64,000 bases of DNA from Albula goreensis (taxonomy: Eukaryota; Chordata; Actinopteri; Albuliformes; Albulidae), in the NCBI GenBank assembly GCA_022829145.1, contig CM040755.1:13021063-13085062 (forward strand), given 5' to 3'. Positions within the stretch are counted from its first letter, which is position 1, and the number at the start of each line of letters is the position of its first letter. A program made the position numbers and the translations under genes. Shown piece by piece: positions 21,401-34,200 of this stretch. The notes under the pieces are model-generated. The model made no database searches, was not told where the DNA came from, and was given only the letters and a program-made list of their open reading frames with translations.

Positions 21401-23616
21401 TCAGCTCAACGAGGCTCTCCACTTACTTACAATCTAAAGTGTCCACCATAGTATGCAGTCTGATTTTCAACACTCCAAGTGCCCCTGCCTCTATTATATG
21501 GCCTGGCAAGGTGTTTACAGCACAAACAACTCTGTGCCTGAAAGTCATTACTTTTACTTTATTACCTGATATCAGTTCTACATAATAACTCTCTGTTTGC
21601 CTGTTTTATATGTCATTATATATCAACAGCTCACTGTGTCAAAGAATGTGACACAGTGTGCTGCTATCCTTATTTAGCCCAATAGAGGTAGGCCTGGGAT
21701 CAGTCAACATTTGACCTTACCTTTGGCTCTCAATTAAATGCAAGGTTAATTTTTGTCTTCATCATCACTGTTAGCATGTTTTGAAATCATGAAAAGAAAT
21801 GAATCATGAAACTTTCTGAAAAGTTCTTGATCAGAAAAATCATGTCTTTTTCAGTAGTAAGAACAGCCTGCTTATAGCTGGCCTGAAGCAGATGGCTTTG
21901 ACATGCAGCCATTTATTCAGGGAAGGTTCCAGACATACTTTAAAATGCATGCCTTTTCAGTAAAGGAATCCTTACCTGGGTAACTTTATTGTGAATAACC
22001 TGAAAAAGGAAAGCTGGGGCACTTAAAACAGAGCTCAGAACAGAAGATACTTTTAATGAACAGGGGGACTGTCATTTCAGTGTCGTCCATGTAAGGATCT
22101 CCTTTTTTGTACGGTAATTTGAACAGGGGCCTACCCTGGGTTTTGCAGCAAGATTGTTCAGAAATATATTTCTGGAAATGTACAACTACTAGAGAAGAGC
22201 ACTGACTCCAAGCACAGGGCTTCTTGAAACTCTTGGAATAAAAGAGAAGTATTTTGTACAGACCTGCAAAGGACAGCACACTTCAGTGACTGATGTAATG
22301 GCTCAGTTTGGGTTCTCAGCTTCAATTAGAAGAAGACGCAAAAGCTTCTGCACAATCAAGAGGGAAAGCTGGACAGCTACACACTCTGCTGCATGGGTCA
22401 CATTTCAGTGGAGCAGGCTATGCGGTGGCTGGGAGGATATGGAGACTGTCACTCAGATTATTAGGGCAAAAATGTGTCTTTCCTCTTTAAAGTCAAAGGC
22501 CTTGTTTGCACTGTTCCCCCCACAAGTCACACTAATTCTGCTAAAAAATGCAAATAATATTTAATATTACTGAGAGTTTGTGTCATCCTTTGCCTACATA
22601 CATCTGGGCCAATATTCACAAAGCATTTCAGAGCAGGAGGGCTGATTCAGGACCAAGTTACACATATCCATGTGCTAACCTTATCTGTTCCAAGCAAAAA
22701 TGCATAACCAATGGTTATATCACTCAACACTTCTTTTTTTGCATTAGCTCAATGACCAACTGTCGGTACTTCCATTACCAATTGCATTTGTATAATTACC
22801 TATATTGTGTCTTGTAGTTATAAATATGCAGACAACATTTTTCTTAAGATAGACCAATAGTTTTCCTCACAGAAAACACAACCTGTGTTTTATTTTGGCT
22901 GCTACAACCAACTTTCTCATACATCTCTGGCAGCAAGTCCATCTCTGTCATTGCTGCCATTGCAGTTTTGTGCCATCGTTATCAAAGTGAAAGACTCTGG
23001 AGAATATATGAAATATCTCAACTGCCATGACTGCATGAAATATTGATTGGTCTGCCTCTGCATCCCATAAGCTAGTAGTTAGTAGATTTATACTCTCCTA
23101 CAAGGCAAGGATGCATGTGCGTCTTATCCATCTCTTTCCACTCCTCTCCAAACACACACCCCCTCCATGTTTGTTGTCTCCAGTATGATTTTCTCTATTG
23201 ACTGTGGAATGAACAAACAGTCCTAAAGGCATATTTTGTGTCTTAGACATACTGTATGACATAGCAAATCTAGTGGGCCCTGGGTCATTCCAATGATGTT
23301 CTGAGTGAGTGATCTACCTGGACTCATGCAAGGGGTCAAAGACCATGTCATCTAGCAAATTTTTGACATAAATATTTTTCATCTTACGACTGCAAATCAT
23401 CAGGGAATAGTTCCTCATCAGGGGATGATTTATTGAGGATTCAGTGTGTCCTCTGTTTCAGACATGCTGTCCTTTATTTCACACTCACTAACTCACTATC
23501 TATTTCATTAGTACGATCAAAGATTTGATGAGGGACATCATGGTCAGTGAAGCGTTTACTGGTGTTGGTGCTGACAGATGCTTCTGCACACTGAAATGTG
23601 AACAGGGCGCTGAGCC
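18468..23616. other. Intergenic region, no gene seen
   Basis: AT-rich DNA between scg3 and the next microsatellite cluster. It holds a short perfect-stem inverted repeat at 21632-21658. No exon, transposase or RNA gene was recognised. Confidence 0.6.
21632..21658. repeat. Short hairpin-forming inverted repeat
   Basis: CACTGTGTCA and TGACACAGTG form a perfect 10-bp stem around a 7-nt loop. After one mismatch two more GC pairs extend it. It is too short for a microRNA precursor as it stands. Confidence 0.8.
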
Positions 23617-23668
23617 ACAACAACAACAACAACAAAAACAACAACAACAACAACAACAACAGCAACAG
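23617..23668. repeat. (CAA)n trinucleotide repeat
   Basis: About 17 CAA/AAC units with a few interruptions, 60 bp from a TG array. It reads as poly-Val/Leu on the minus strand, producing spurious open frames. Confidence 0.95.
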
Positions 23669-23728
23669 CTGTTTTATGTGTATGTTTATTGAATGGGGTA
23701 GGATTAAAAAAGAAGGAAGATAGATGTA

Positions 23729-23927
23729 TTTGTGTGTGTGTGTGTGTGGGTGTGCGTGTGCGTGTGTGTGTATGTGTTTGTGTGCGTGTGTGTGTGCGCG
23801 TGTGTGTATGTGTGTGTGCGTGTATGTATGTGTTTGTGTGTGTGTGTGTGTATGTGTGTGTGTGCGTGTGTGTATGTGTTTGTGTGTGCATGTGTGTGTG
23901 TATGTGTGTGTGTGTGTGTGTGTGTGC
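23729..23927. repeat. Interrupted (TG)n microsatellite
   Basis: About 200 bp of TG units with regular tatg, tttg and cgcg interruptions, open in several frames on both strands as Cys-Val or His-Thr repeats. These open frames are not genes. Confidence 0.97.
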
Positions 23928-26870
23928 TCATCAAGGTTATGATGAGCTGTACAGAGTCACTCTCCACTCTGTTCCTGTACTTTGTTGCATCATCATCCTC
24001 CATTTGTTTCCATCAGGCAGAATTTGACCCAGATAGTAACAAAATCTTCACTTTGGTCATCTTTCGTTGTTTATGCCTATTTACCCAGTGTTGGGATATC
24101 ATCAAGTTTTATATTTGAATGCATTGGTAAACATATTTGGCCATTCCTGATGCTGGCTGTAATCTGGGTGAAGAGACTTCAGGGTTACACGTTCGTTCCA
24201 TCATAAACAGAAGAGTATAAATCATGATAGCTAATGACTAACACTCATCTGATTGATTTGTCCTATTATAGAGTGTCATTTGACAATATTGTGGGGCTGC
24301 TGTCATGTTCTGATGAGAGTTTAGTGAGATAACTTGAAAAGGGATAATGAATGTGACTTAATTTTATCAGTGAGGTTTTATTGGCAAAGTTAAACATATG
24401 GATATGAAATGACATTTTACACTCTCACTTTTCAATGTTACAGAAGCTTCCTGAGTGATGCATAAATTAAAAAATCATGTATCAACATATCACAGAAAGA
24501 ATTTAAGAATGTACTTTCCTGCTTTTCGACCATACTTAATGTACCTAGCACTGTCAGACAGCAGGAGAACAGTACTTAACAAATTTTGTTTATTTGTGCC
24601 ATTTTCCCAGGGCAAGAATTAATAAGTTAATGTAATCCTCCACAAGGAGGTGCTAGTGACTTACTCAGGAGCTGTATGAGAATGATTTGTTTTCATATTG
24701 TTCCGGGAGGAGTGGTGAAGAAGCTCATAATTTGGGAGGATAATGCTTAATACACACACAGTCTCTCAGCGGGGGATATTTTTACACCCCTACCACCTGC
24801 CTGCACTGACAACAGAGAGCCAAGGGCAGAGCCTCCGTCAGCCACCCTCCCAATGTCTGTCACATGCTCCAGGTTTAATGCAGTCAGACACACGCCTCGC
24901 TTATGAAACTCCAGCACACTCCCAGACAATTAGTCAAATTTGGGCCACCTCAGCTGAAGACTGGAGGGAGAGAGTATCATATCAGACATGCATTATCACT
25001 GATATGTATTCAAAATTGGCTCATAGCCTTAATTACCCTTATGCTTCTTACACATACTGATAATGTTTAAGCTTGGTAGAGGAATGAAGCATATTCTGAT
25101 TGCTTTTATTCATTCTCAGCAACAAATTTGCATATTTACCTCAATTGTTTTCAATATTTTGCATGCTTTTACAGTGAAAAACAGCTATTCACATTATTCA
25201 GTGTTAATTTTGTATAACCTTTGCATTACACATTTTCGTAGGTAGTTGGGAAATGGGGGTCTGTGAGCAGTAAGCAGAATATTTGATTACTAATGCTGGA
25301 AGAAGCCTTGCAGTGCTTATCATCCACTAATGTTCTTATAGCTGGTCATGTACATTTATGACTGTCTCTGAAAATATGTGTTTTTTGGGAAGAACAGGAG
25401 GGAAAGCATGAATCTTCTCATGATCTTTTTGAAATCTGTGATTTATATGATTTAGCTGCACATGGAAGAAAAACCAGGCGACCGACACACTGTGGGCTCA
25501 TTTCCTGCTGGTGTGTGATGGAGACTTTTTTAATGTTCCCTTGTCAGTATGTGATCCACCATGGAACACCTCAACCTGGCTCATAACTAGCAGATCCAAG
25601 ATAGTGTTTTGAAGTGTTGAAAGTGAGCTCTCCAACAGGAGAAAAGCTTTTGATTAACACTGTACAAACATGGAAGTAATCCCCACTGGATACAAAAGGC
25701 AGAGGGTGGAATTTGATACTATTCTTTTGTGGTTTGGCCATAATTTGAAATGACATTTTCAAGGAAGTGTTTCTAAAATGGTTTCTTATGAAACAATTTC
25801 CTTTTTATACATCAGCAATACTTTTTCTGTGAAGAACAAATAGTAATGTTTAAAACCTGTTTGTAGAAGTTTGAGCCATGCAGAAAATTTTGGATACAGA
25901 TTTCCCCCCTTCTCGTGACAAATATTGCATCCTGGTCGAAGAATGCTTAGCATTATAAATATAAAGATCAAAACAGTTCGCCTAATGTGGGCTGTATTAC
26001 AGCTAATTGTTGCAGGGGGAAAACATTGTAAGTAGTTTCAAAAACATCTGCTATGTGATAATGTAACCATGTATGAGTTTATTGCCTTCTGGGAAGATGA
26101 AAGATGAAATGAGTTGCCATGTTTTTTCAGTCTGATTGTTAAGTCCTCAACTTCTGTGAAGGTTTTTCCACACAGCTTGTCATAGATAACTTTATAGCTC
26201 ACGATTCTTCTTTGTTGCTAAGTTTAGTGATTCGACTTGAGGGCTGCTAATCGCTGGTAAGCTGCTGCCTCTGATTTAAACCAGAAAGACTCATAGATGA
26301 TGCATTGCTATGAACAGGAGAGAATGCTGATAGCTGAATAGCTGAGAATTTCTGTGCCCTATCAGGGGCTGAGTACTGACTTTTAGCATCTCTTGGTTAA
26401 AGTGTGGAATGTTTCACACATGTAAATGTGGGAGAATCCTAGGCTGGAAGCATGTGTCCATCATTCCATTCAGGCGAATGTGATGAACAAAGATCTGTTA
26501 GCACAAGAATTCCCTAGCTGTTCCAGGATTTGCACCATGTTAAAACCGATTAAACACAGACAGCTTTAACAGGGATGGAACTGACCTGCCAACATGCAAG
26601 TTAATACAGTGAACAAACCTTTTTGAGTGAAATCAGTTTTATGGTTCAATCTGCAACCTACTTTCTTAAAGAAAATGAGAAGATGAAATCCTAAACATAC
26701 AATCGTGGGGATGATTCATAAATGAGTTGTTCATGTATTTGGTGGAAATATATAAGTAGCATATGTATGAATTTGCATTTTCAGATTACTTGCTGCCGCT
26801 GGATGTTGACATGTTAAAAACAAGATGCTATTTAAAAAAAGAATAGCAGCATCATCAAGTTTGCCAGAAA
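23928..26870. other. Intergenic region, no gene seen
   Basis: AT-rich unique-looking sequence downstream of tnfaip8l3. The open frame at 24743-25060 does not resemble a known protein and lacks exon-like boundaries. Confidence 0.55.
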
Positions 26871-26872
26871 TC

Positions 26873-26878
26873 TTTAAT
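26873..26878 (-). terminator. tnfaip8l3: Candidate poly(A) signal ATTAAA for tnfaip8l3
   Basis: ATTAAA on the minus strand about 770 nt after the tnfaip8l3 stop. No AATAAA was noticed on the minus strand between the stop and here, so this is the first common signal variant. The assignment is tentative. Confidence 0.3.
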
Positions 26879-27646
26879 AAAAGACAATATTGTTACACCC
26901 TGGTGTAAAGGGAGATACTGGAACAGTCACATCCATACACTCACAACAACCTGGGGGTTTGGATGCTTTAGACTGCTGACTCATTTGGTGCACCCACAAG
27001 ACTAAAGACATTGGCACTATGAAAAGCTTTTACAGCGCTTCAACACGATTCATGTGAAAATTTGGCAAGAAAGTTGTGATTGTTGATGTATTCTGCACGT
27101 CGGACTTCATAACACCCACTTGTGACAAAGTAAAATAGAGAAAAAGAGCGTATTTACAGTTCTTCTTTTCATTTGATTTGGATTTTGCTCTGTACAGTGA
27201 AGATTTAAACCCCTAAGGTGCAGGATCTCATTAACTGCTTAGGTGGACAAGGTCCTAGCTGACATGCTATTCATCACATTACTGACATTTCAAATAAAAA
27301 TGAGTGCAAGGATCAAGTGACAGTGTGAGGATTGAGAGAATGTTTGACCACATTTTCTTTATGGTTTTGGCAAAGAGTGATGAGCAGAAAGCGAAACATC
27401 ATGTAAAATGCTGTTCAGGGACATGTACAATAAGGCTTTTCCCAGTAACATGTGTGGGCTAACTCTGAAATATGACAAAATGTCAACTTTACACACAAGC
27501 TAATAAGGAACAGTATTTATGATAAATGAAAAATGTTTCTCCCTTTAAAAAATATACAGATCATCAAATGCATGGGAGTGTAATAGAAAACAAGGCCAAA
27601 TACACAAAAAAACTGGAAAAGGTGAGAGCAGAAGAACACATGTTGG

Positions 27647-28209
27647 TTAAAGCACACCCTCGTCCAGAAGTTTATTGATGCCCTCGCAGATCTTCCTAAG
27701 GTAGAGTCTGTACTCCTCAGAAGGGCTGTAAAGCACACTGAGGAACTCCACATCTGCAAAGTGGTTGAAGACGTGGTCGATGCGACCGTGGGAACGGGCG
27801 GTCAGGTGGTTTTCCACCAGCTCATGCAGAAGGTCCTTGCACTCTAGCAGCAGCTCTGAGAGAATGTTCCGGTCGAAGGTGTAGTCTACCTCATGGAAGC
27901 TGACCACTGTCATGGCTGCCTGGTTCATCTTCTTCTTGAAACGATCTACGGTCTCCAGCTCCTCAGGGCTGAACTGGTGGTTGCGATAGAGGATGCCGAT
28001 CTTGAGAGCGATCTTGATGACGTCCTTGACAATCTTGTGAGCCTCCTTCTTGTTCTTGGTGTACTCGCGGCTCACCTTGTACAGCTCATCCAGGATCTCA
28101 CTGCTTGTGTCATCTGTCAGCAGGTTGGCCACCACCATCGTCGCCATTTTGCTCAAGATCTTCTTCTGGGCCTGCAGGGCCAGGCTTTTGGAGTTGAAGC
28201 TCTCTTGGC
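27647..28209 (-). CDS. tnfaip8l3: tnfaip8l3 coding exon 2 (TIPE domain)
   Basis: 563 nt from acceptor CAAACACAG to TAA. It encodes the whole TIPE fold in one exon, as usual for this family. The GC-rich third-codon positions stand out against the AT-rich surroundings. An antisense 108-codon frame at 27893-28219 is its shadow. Confidence 0.97.
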
Positions 28210-31200
28210 CTGTGTTTGAAACATAATAGAGCAAAATGTTGATAATTAGCACTGAATTCCCATAAAGTCGCATAACCCACAAACACACACACACACACGC
28301 ATGCACACACACACACACACACACAAATACACATACGCACACACACCCACACACCCTATGTGCTTTCTCTCACTGTACAGACACGAGGATGATATAACCC
28401 CAGACACATGTGACCAGAAGAGATTAATTGCTGGTGTGGTCAGGAGGTATGATTAGAATGCACATGAAGAAGGATGAAACAGATTCTCAGCCCTTTGTAG
28501 TGGGTTAAGGGAATGAACAAAATTGCTGAAATGATGTGCTTTCATTCAAAACCAGCAGAAGCCATGTAATGCCAGAGGGTGAATATGTTTTATGATTTGT
28601 AGACAGGAAAGCAGACATGATATAGGAAGCCACTATATCTGATGGTCTGATGTACGCCCTCCATTCAGGTCACTATAAAGATCTGGTTGATGCAAGAGTT
28701 TCTAGATGGTTTTTAATGTGCAGTATATACATATTTATAACTTAGGTATAAAAATACAGGTTCTTTTTTTGGGTGGGGGGGCGTATTTATAGACTTCTGA
28801 AGACTTATTTTCAAACATTTATTCAAATGTATACATTAACATAATTTGGCCATTTGAATAACAGAGTAACATTTCACAATCCAAAATATTTGGTTTCTTG
28901 GTTTCACAGAGAAGTGCTTATATTATGATGACTGGTTGCCTAAATGTCAGAACACTATCCTTTGTAGACACAGTACATATTGCAGGCATTGCTGGGTTAA
29001 TAGAATTAGCAGATTAGAAAAATGTGAAGAACACATTTTCTGAGAAGTGAAACCAGGCATCTGGTTGTGTCTTCATCTGTGCTGTAGGAGGAGTGGGTGA
29101 GAGCAATAATGGACTTTTATTTAGATACCACCCAGCTGTAAATTACACACTAAATAACACCAATTATGATTAAAGTCACAGAGCATGATTTTTTTTACTC
29201 CGGCAGAAATGCAGCTCCCTGAAAAAACAACACATAATCCTTTCAGCACCGTGTTGGTCATTGAACTCAAATCATTCCAAACGCATACAACACAAAAATT
29301 ACCAGTTTTAAGTGTATAGAATTCAATTGCGCTCCATTTTATGTTACATTTCCTCAAGGTCAACAGAAGACTGTACATTTCTGCAAGACAGGAAAAGACA
29401 GCAATATTTAGCTTGGCAAACCTTTTCATAAATATTTTGTACAGTTCAGACACATGAAATACTGATAGTGATGAAATACAGCTGAAACACACTCAAAATA
29501 AGACATAAAGGGCCTTATTTTCCTTGAATTTGCCTATTTGCTTTTTGCCTTGAACTTGTGCTCATGAAAATAGCTTTGCACTTTTGCCTCTCCCATCGAA
29601 CGTTGCGAGAATTGGGCACTTGTGGTGTTCTGCCTAGAAACACAAGAGGACTTGAGAAAGAGTGAGTCAGAACTGTACCCCCAAGCCTACAACTGGCCTC
29701 TAAAATGCTTCATGGTTGATGATCTGAGGCTAGAACCTTGACAAAATGGGTCTTATACTTGAATGATGATTTCAAGCGGAGCTACCACAGCTAAAACATA
29801 CCTTCTGCACATTTTCTTTCTGCTGAGTGGTGTTCGTATTTTGTGTGAGAGGATGTTCTTCCCTTCCTCCTCAGCACTCCTCAATGTCTGTTATCGCACG
29901 CCGACCTTTCCTGGTGCTCAGAGAGCAAGAGGAATATTGTCCCAAAGCACACGGCTGGCAGCTGCTGACATTGCGGTTACCCACAAAATTGCGTCGGTTC
30001 CTCGGATCAGTACCAGATAAAGACTCCCAATACATTGCAGATATACAACGGAATGATCCAGATTTCTGACTTATAACAAAGGGGACTTTTTATTCACCAT
30101 GAATCTCAAGGAGACAAATACCAATCTGTGGTTGGACTTCCGCCGACTGTCCCCTGGGCTCTCCACCAACCTCACGTTCAGCTTGCTGCTGTACACCGCA
30201 GCTTTTTCAGGCAACCACGTGGCTCCTTTCATAAACACGTTTTCTCATTTTAAAGTCATGGCCTCTATACCCAATGTACAATAAAAAGACACTGCTTTGC
30301 CAGCATTTATTTGAACAGTGGCTAATGCAATAACACATTCCATCATCTAGCCTTTCATGTACACAAACCAACACACAAAATGCAATTCCTCTTGTACCAG
30401 TGCACTTTTATGCAATGTTTTATTTAATCTGTTTTTTTATAATGTGGTGTAACATAACAAGGACATCATTCATTGCTTCCACATAAAATTCTCCCAGAGT
30501 TTTAACCATTTAATTTGTTTTTTTTTTCAGTTATTATTGTCGGTTAACCAATTTTCTAGATGAATGGCTAATAAAAGAGTATTAAAATACTTTTAACACT
30601 CAATATGAGTCCTAGGATGCCTTTGTAATTCATGTCTGGGACAGTAATGTGTCCAAGTGTAGCATTTAGGGCCTCCTGTAGCATGAAATCCTAACAGTCA
30701 CCACAGGCTTCCTGGCTCATCCACCCTGGGATATGTGTCACCTCATTGAGGCAGTGCTAAACGAGTGAAACAAGACAGTGCAAACTAGTGAACATCATAT
30801 GTTTGTCATTTTAAAAGGGATTGCACTGAATTAATCATATACCCATTTTCACTGTGCTGTTTTTCCAAAACAACAGTGTCCCTTTTCAACCTCTGAATCA
30901 TTTCAAAATGTTACCATAACAATTAATATATTCCACATCTATTATGTATCAAACATTACATCTGTGTAATGGAACGTTAACAGCAACCGCTGCTGGGTGA
31001 AAAGAACAAGATTCTCAGACAACTGAACGGGATTCAGTAGACACTCGTTTAATACGAGAAACACACCCCCCAGAGGCAGAACATTGGAGGGTTCACACAT
31101 CGGATTGATTAGACTTATTCAGACTCCAATAATACTAAAGATTACTGTAGTTATTTTTAGGATATGCATGAGATATGTTTCATTGTTGCACAAGGAAACT

Positions 31201-34200
31201 GCATTGTAATTACATGAGCAAGGCTTTGATTTTCATTGCTGAACTTTTATAAATGCAAAGGCAATCAATGAAAAAGATAAATACCCTCACATTTAAAAAA
31301 AAATGTTAATGCTTTACATATACTCACTGAAAACATTTTACTGCCTATGTTGTTCATATTTTTTTTACCAATACACCCAGAGGCGGTAGGATGAACAATC
31401 ACTGAATTATATAACAACAAAAAAGAACACTCCACAGACAGGGGCATGGAGGGATAATGTACATTTCATGGCTCTCCATCTCAAAATATTATCTCTTCTG
31501 TTGTCTAAGTTCACAGTCTTATTCATTGGGGTTGGTCTGTCTTACTTACAGTAGATGCTTAAAATACGTATTGATGTAAGACTACTGATACAAGAACTGA
31601 TGAAAACTTTTTTAAATCAAATCCTGAAGTTTTTCATTACAATTTTTCAAATCATTCCACTCATTAGGCTCAGTAATTGCCACAGCATTGAGAAAAACTT
31701 AAATTTCCTCAATGTAGCCACTAGCTGTATTACAATCTCATTACAATCTCCAGAAATACCTTTTGAAAACAGTTAATCTTGTCCTGGAAGCTGTATGACA
31801 TATTTCAGATTAATAATCACTCTCATCATTCAGTGAAGCATGTCCCTGCATGATTACCTTTTCTGCCATATATCTTCACTTTTTCTTAAATATAATTTAC
31901 AATCAAATCAATGCCAATCTGTGATGCTTCCCCTTTTTTCTTTAGTCTTATACTGCAGCCCGTTCATTTCTAGGCGGTGTTTCATCCCTTCATTACTGAA
32001 GAAAACACATAGCTGAAATTGATGAGAAACGAACAGCTAGGAAACAATAATTCTACCCAAATACCAAAATAGTTTTAAGTAGTCATGATTGTTGAGACGG
32101 TGAATATGTACTTATCATGCACTTTGTCATGGCAATGCTTTTTAACTCATACCACACCACTTTCAGACAAAATGTGCTCACCAGTTGGCAGGCTAGCAGG
32201 GTGGAGTGCTGAGTATTCCAACATCTCTTAAAAAGCCTCAAGGATTATCTAAATATGAGTGTTGCATCATTTTTATCCTCAGACACAATATGAATGACAA
32301 AATCCTAACATTGTAGTTATGAAAACCGATGAATTTGGTTTAAATGTTTGTTGATGCATAAGCATCACTACATTCATTTTGGCAGTAGGCTCTGTTCACC
32401 AGAATGTTCCCTGGTGAAGGCGCACAGCAATTACATGTCCACATTAAATGGAGTTTGTTGAAACAAAAGTTCAGGAGAAGTATTTTCAGACAACCCCTCA
32501 TTCAAATACCTCTACCCATCCAATCCGGTTTTCTCTGCAGGTATTAAATTGCCACGTAGCTTATCTCCCATCATGCACACTGCTTCTGGCATCCCTTCCC
32601 ATCTCCGCCTTCATGTCTACTTCCTTTCTTCTGTATTTCTCTTTCTCTTCTAGTGTTCTGCTGGGAAGGTTCACCTCACCTAAAATTGTGGGGTATGACG
32701 CTGCCCCCCTTGGACACAAAGCCCAAGATCAAATGTCTGTACCATTATATAACTTGCTACATCACAATAAACTCCTTCTAAGTGCATTCAGTGTTGTCTG
32801 AAAATTCATTCTACTGAAATGATAGGCAGGGAGCAAACTTGAAATCCCCTGTCTTGAGTTTCTTGCCTAAACCAGCTTCAGTTATTTATCCTTTCCTCAC
32901 AAGAGTTTGTCAAATGATTTCTTAAACAATTTGCTAAAGCACATAAAATAATACATAAAATAAATATTTTATAAACTAACCATAAATAATATATTCCTAT
33001 GGTAGAAAAAGTAATATAAACAATTAACTAGGTCATACCCATAAGTACATCAATGTTGCGACACATTTGATCTTAAGTGGTAACTAGCAGTAATGCTAAA
33101 CTGACCTAGACCAAACACCTGTTTTGATTCACTAATGGGTATTGCTATTTCACTCTTGCGCATGGTACTTTTGTTGATTTATTAGGCATCTGGCTTTATA
33201 CATGGATAAGATCTAAGCTACTGCATATAATTGACATTACATAATAAAGGAATGAATAATTGTCTCCCTTTTCCTTGCCTCAGATCCCTCCCCCTTGCAT
33301 TTATATATTTTACAATCATCTAGTTTCAGTCAAACCTGGGACCTATTATTGTTGTCAACACCAAAAATAACAAAATAAAACCCTGAATTGTTTAGTGAAT
33401 TATTGCATCTTGTGATCAGCCAAACTGCCCCTACACGATGGTGTCTGAATTTGCCAGTTTAAAAGAAACCCTCCCCCCTTCAGGCTTCAAGACCTATTCT
33501 TTGAATTTCCAGGGCTAAACTTCATTTGAACTTTAATGCTTCACACCAACGCAGACAGTAAGAAAAAAAAAGCTGTTAAGAGAATATGAAAGAGGGGTGA
33601 CAGCCTGTGATTTAGTTAGAGGCAATCACAGAGAGTCTTGGTAATCACAGCTGCTTGTTGGCTAAAGGTCAGAGCTGGTATTCTATAACCTTGAGCCTTC
33701 AGTGTAAGGAAATAGATCATCTGAAGGACAGAGTGCTATTACAATTCCTTCGCATAGCATCACAGGAGTATTCTCATGAGGTTGAGATCTAAACACTTAA
33801 AAAGAGAGGAAAGTTGGAGGAATGTCCTAGTTGTGCTAACCCCTAGTTGTGGGTAGGGGGCAGTCAAGGGTATATGCACATATACTGAGCATACCCGCCT
33901 AAACATCAGAGGATGTTCAGTGTACCTACCTGTTATCCTTATTACCATTAATGCATATTGGCTTTGGAGTTACAGTATTACCAACCTCTCAGTTATGACT
34001 ACACCAGTGGACTCTAAGTAAATACCAGATGTGTTTTAATTGCCTTTTATGGATGTCACTGTACTCACTGGATATTGTATATGAGTGTATATGGAAGCCC
34101 CTACTATATGTTACTATGTGAGCTAATGTAAACATTACATTAACTAGGTCATTTATGTGAGGTCATTAGATAAAAGTATTTCATCTTTAATGATTGGTAT

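Noticed and set aside
23556-24118. Several 70-130-codon frames rich in Cys-Val or His-Thr
   Set aside because: All come from the interrupted TG array and the CAA array, open in many frames on both strands.
16000-27600. Search for the dmxl2 first exon, gldn or cyp19a1
   Set aside because: No segment resembling their known N-termini or conserved motifs was seen.
27893-28219. 108-codon plus-strand frame
   Set aside because: Antisense shadow of tnfaip8l3 exon 2.
34146-34165. Two AGGTCA half sites spaced by 8 bp
   Set aside because: DR8 spacing is uncommon for nuclear receptors and such pairs are frequent by chance in AT-rich DNA.
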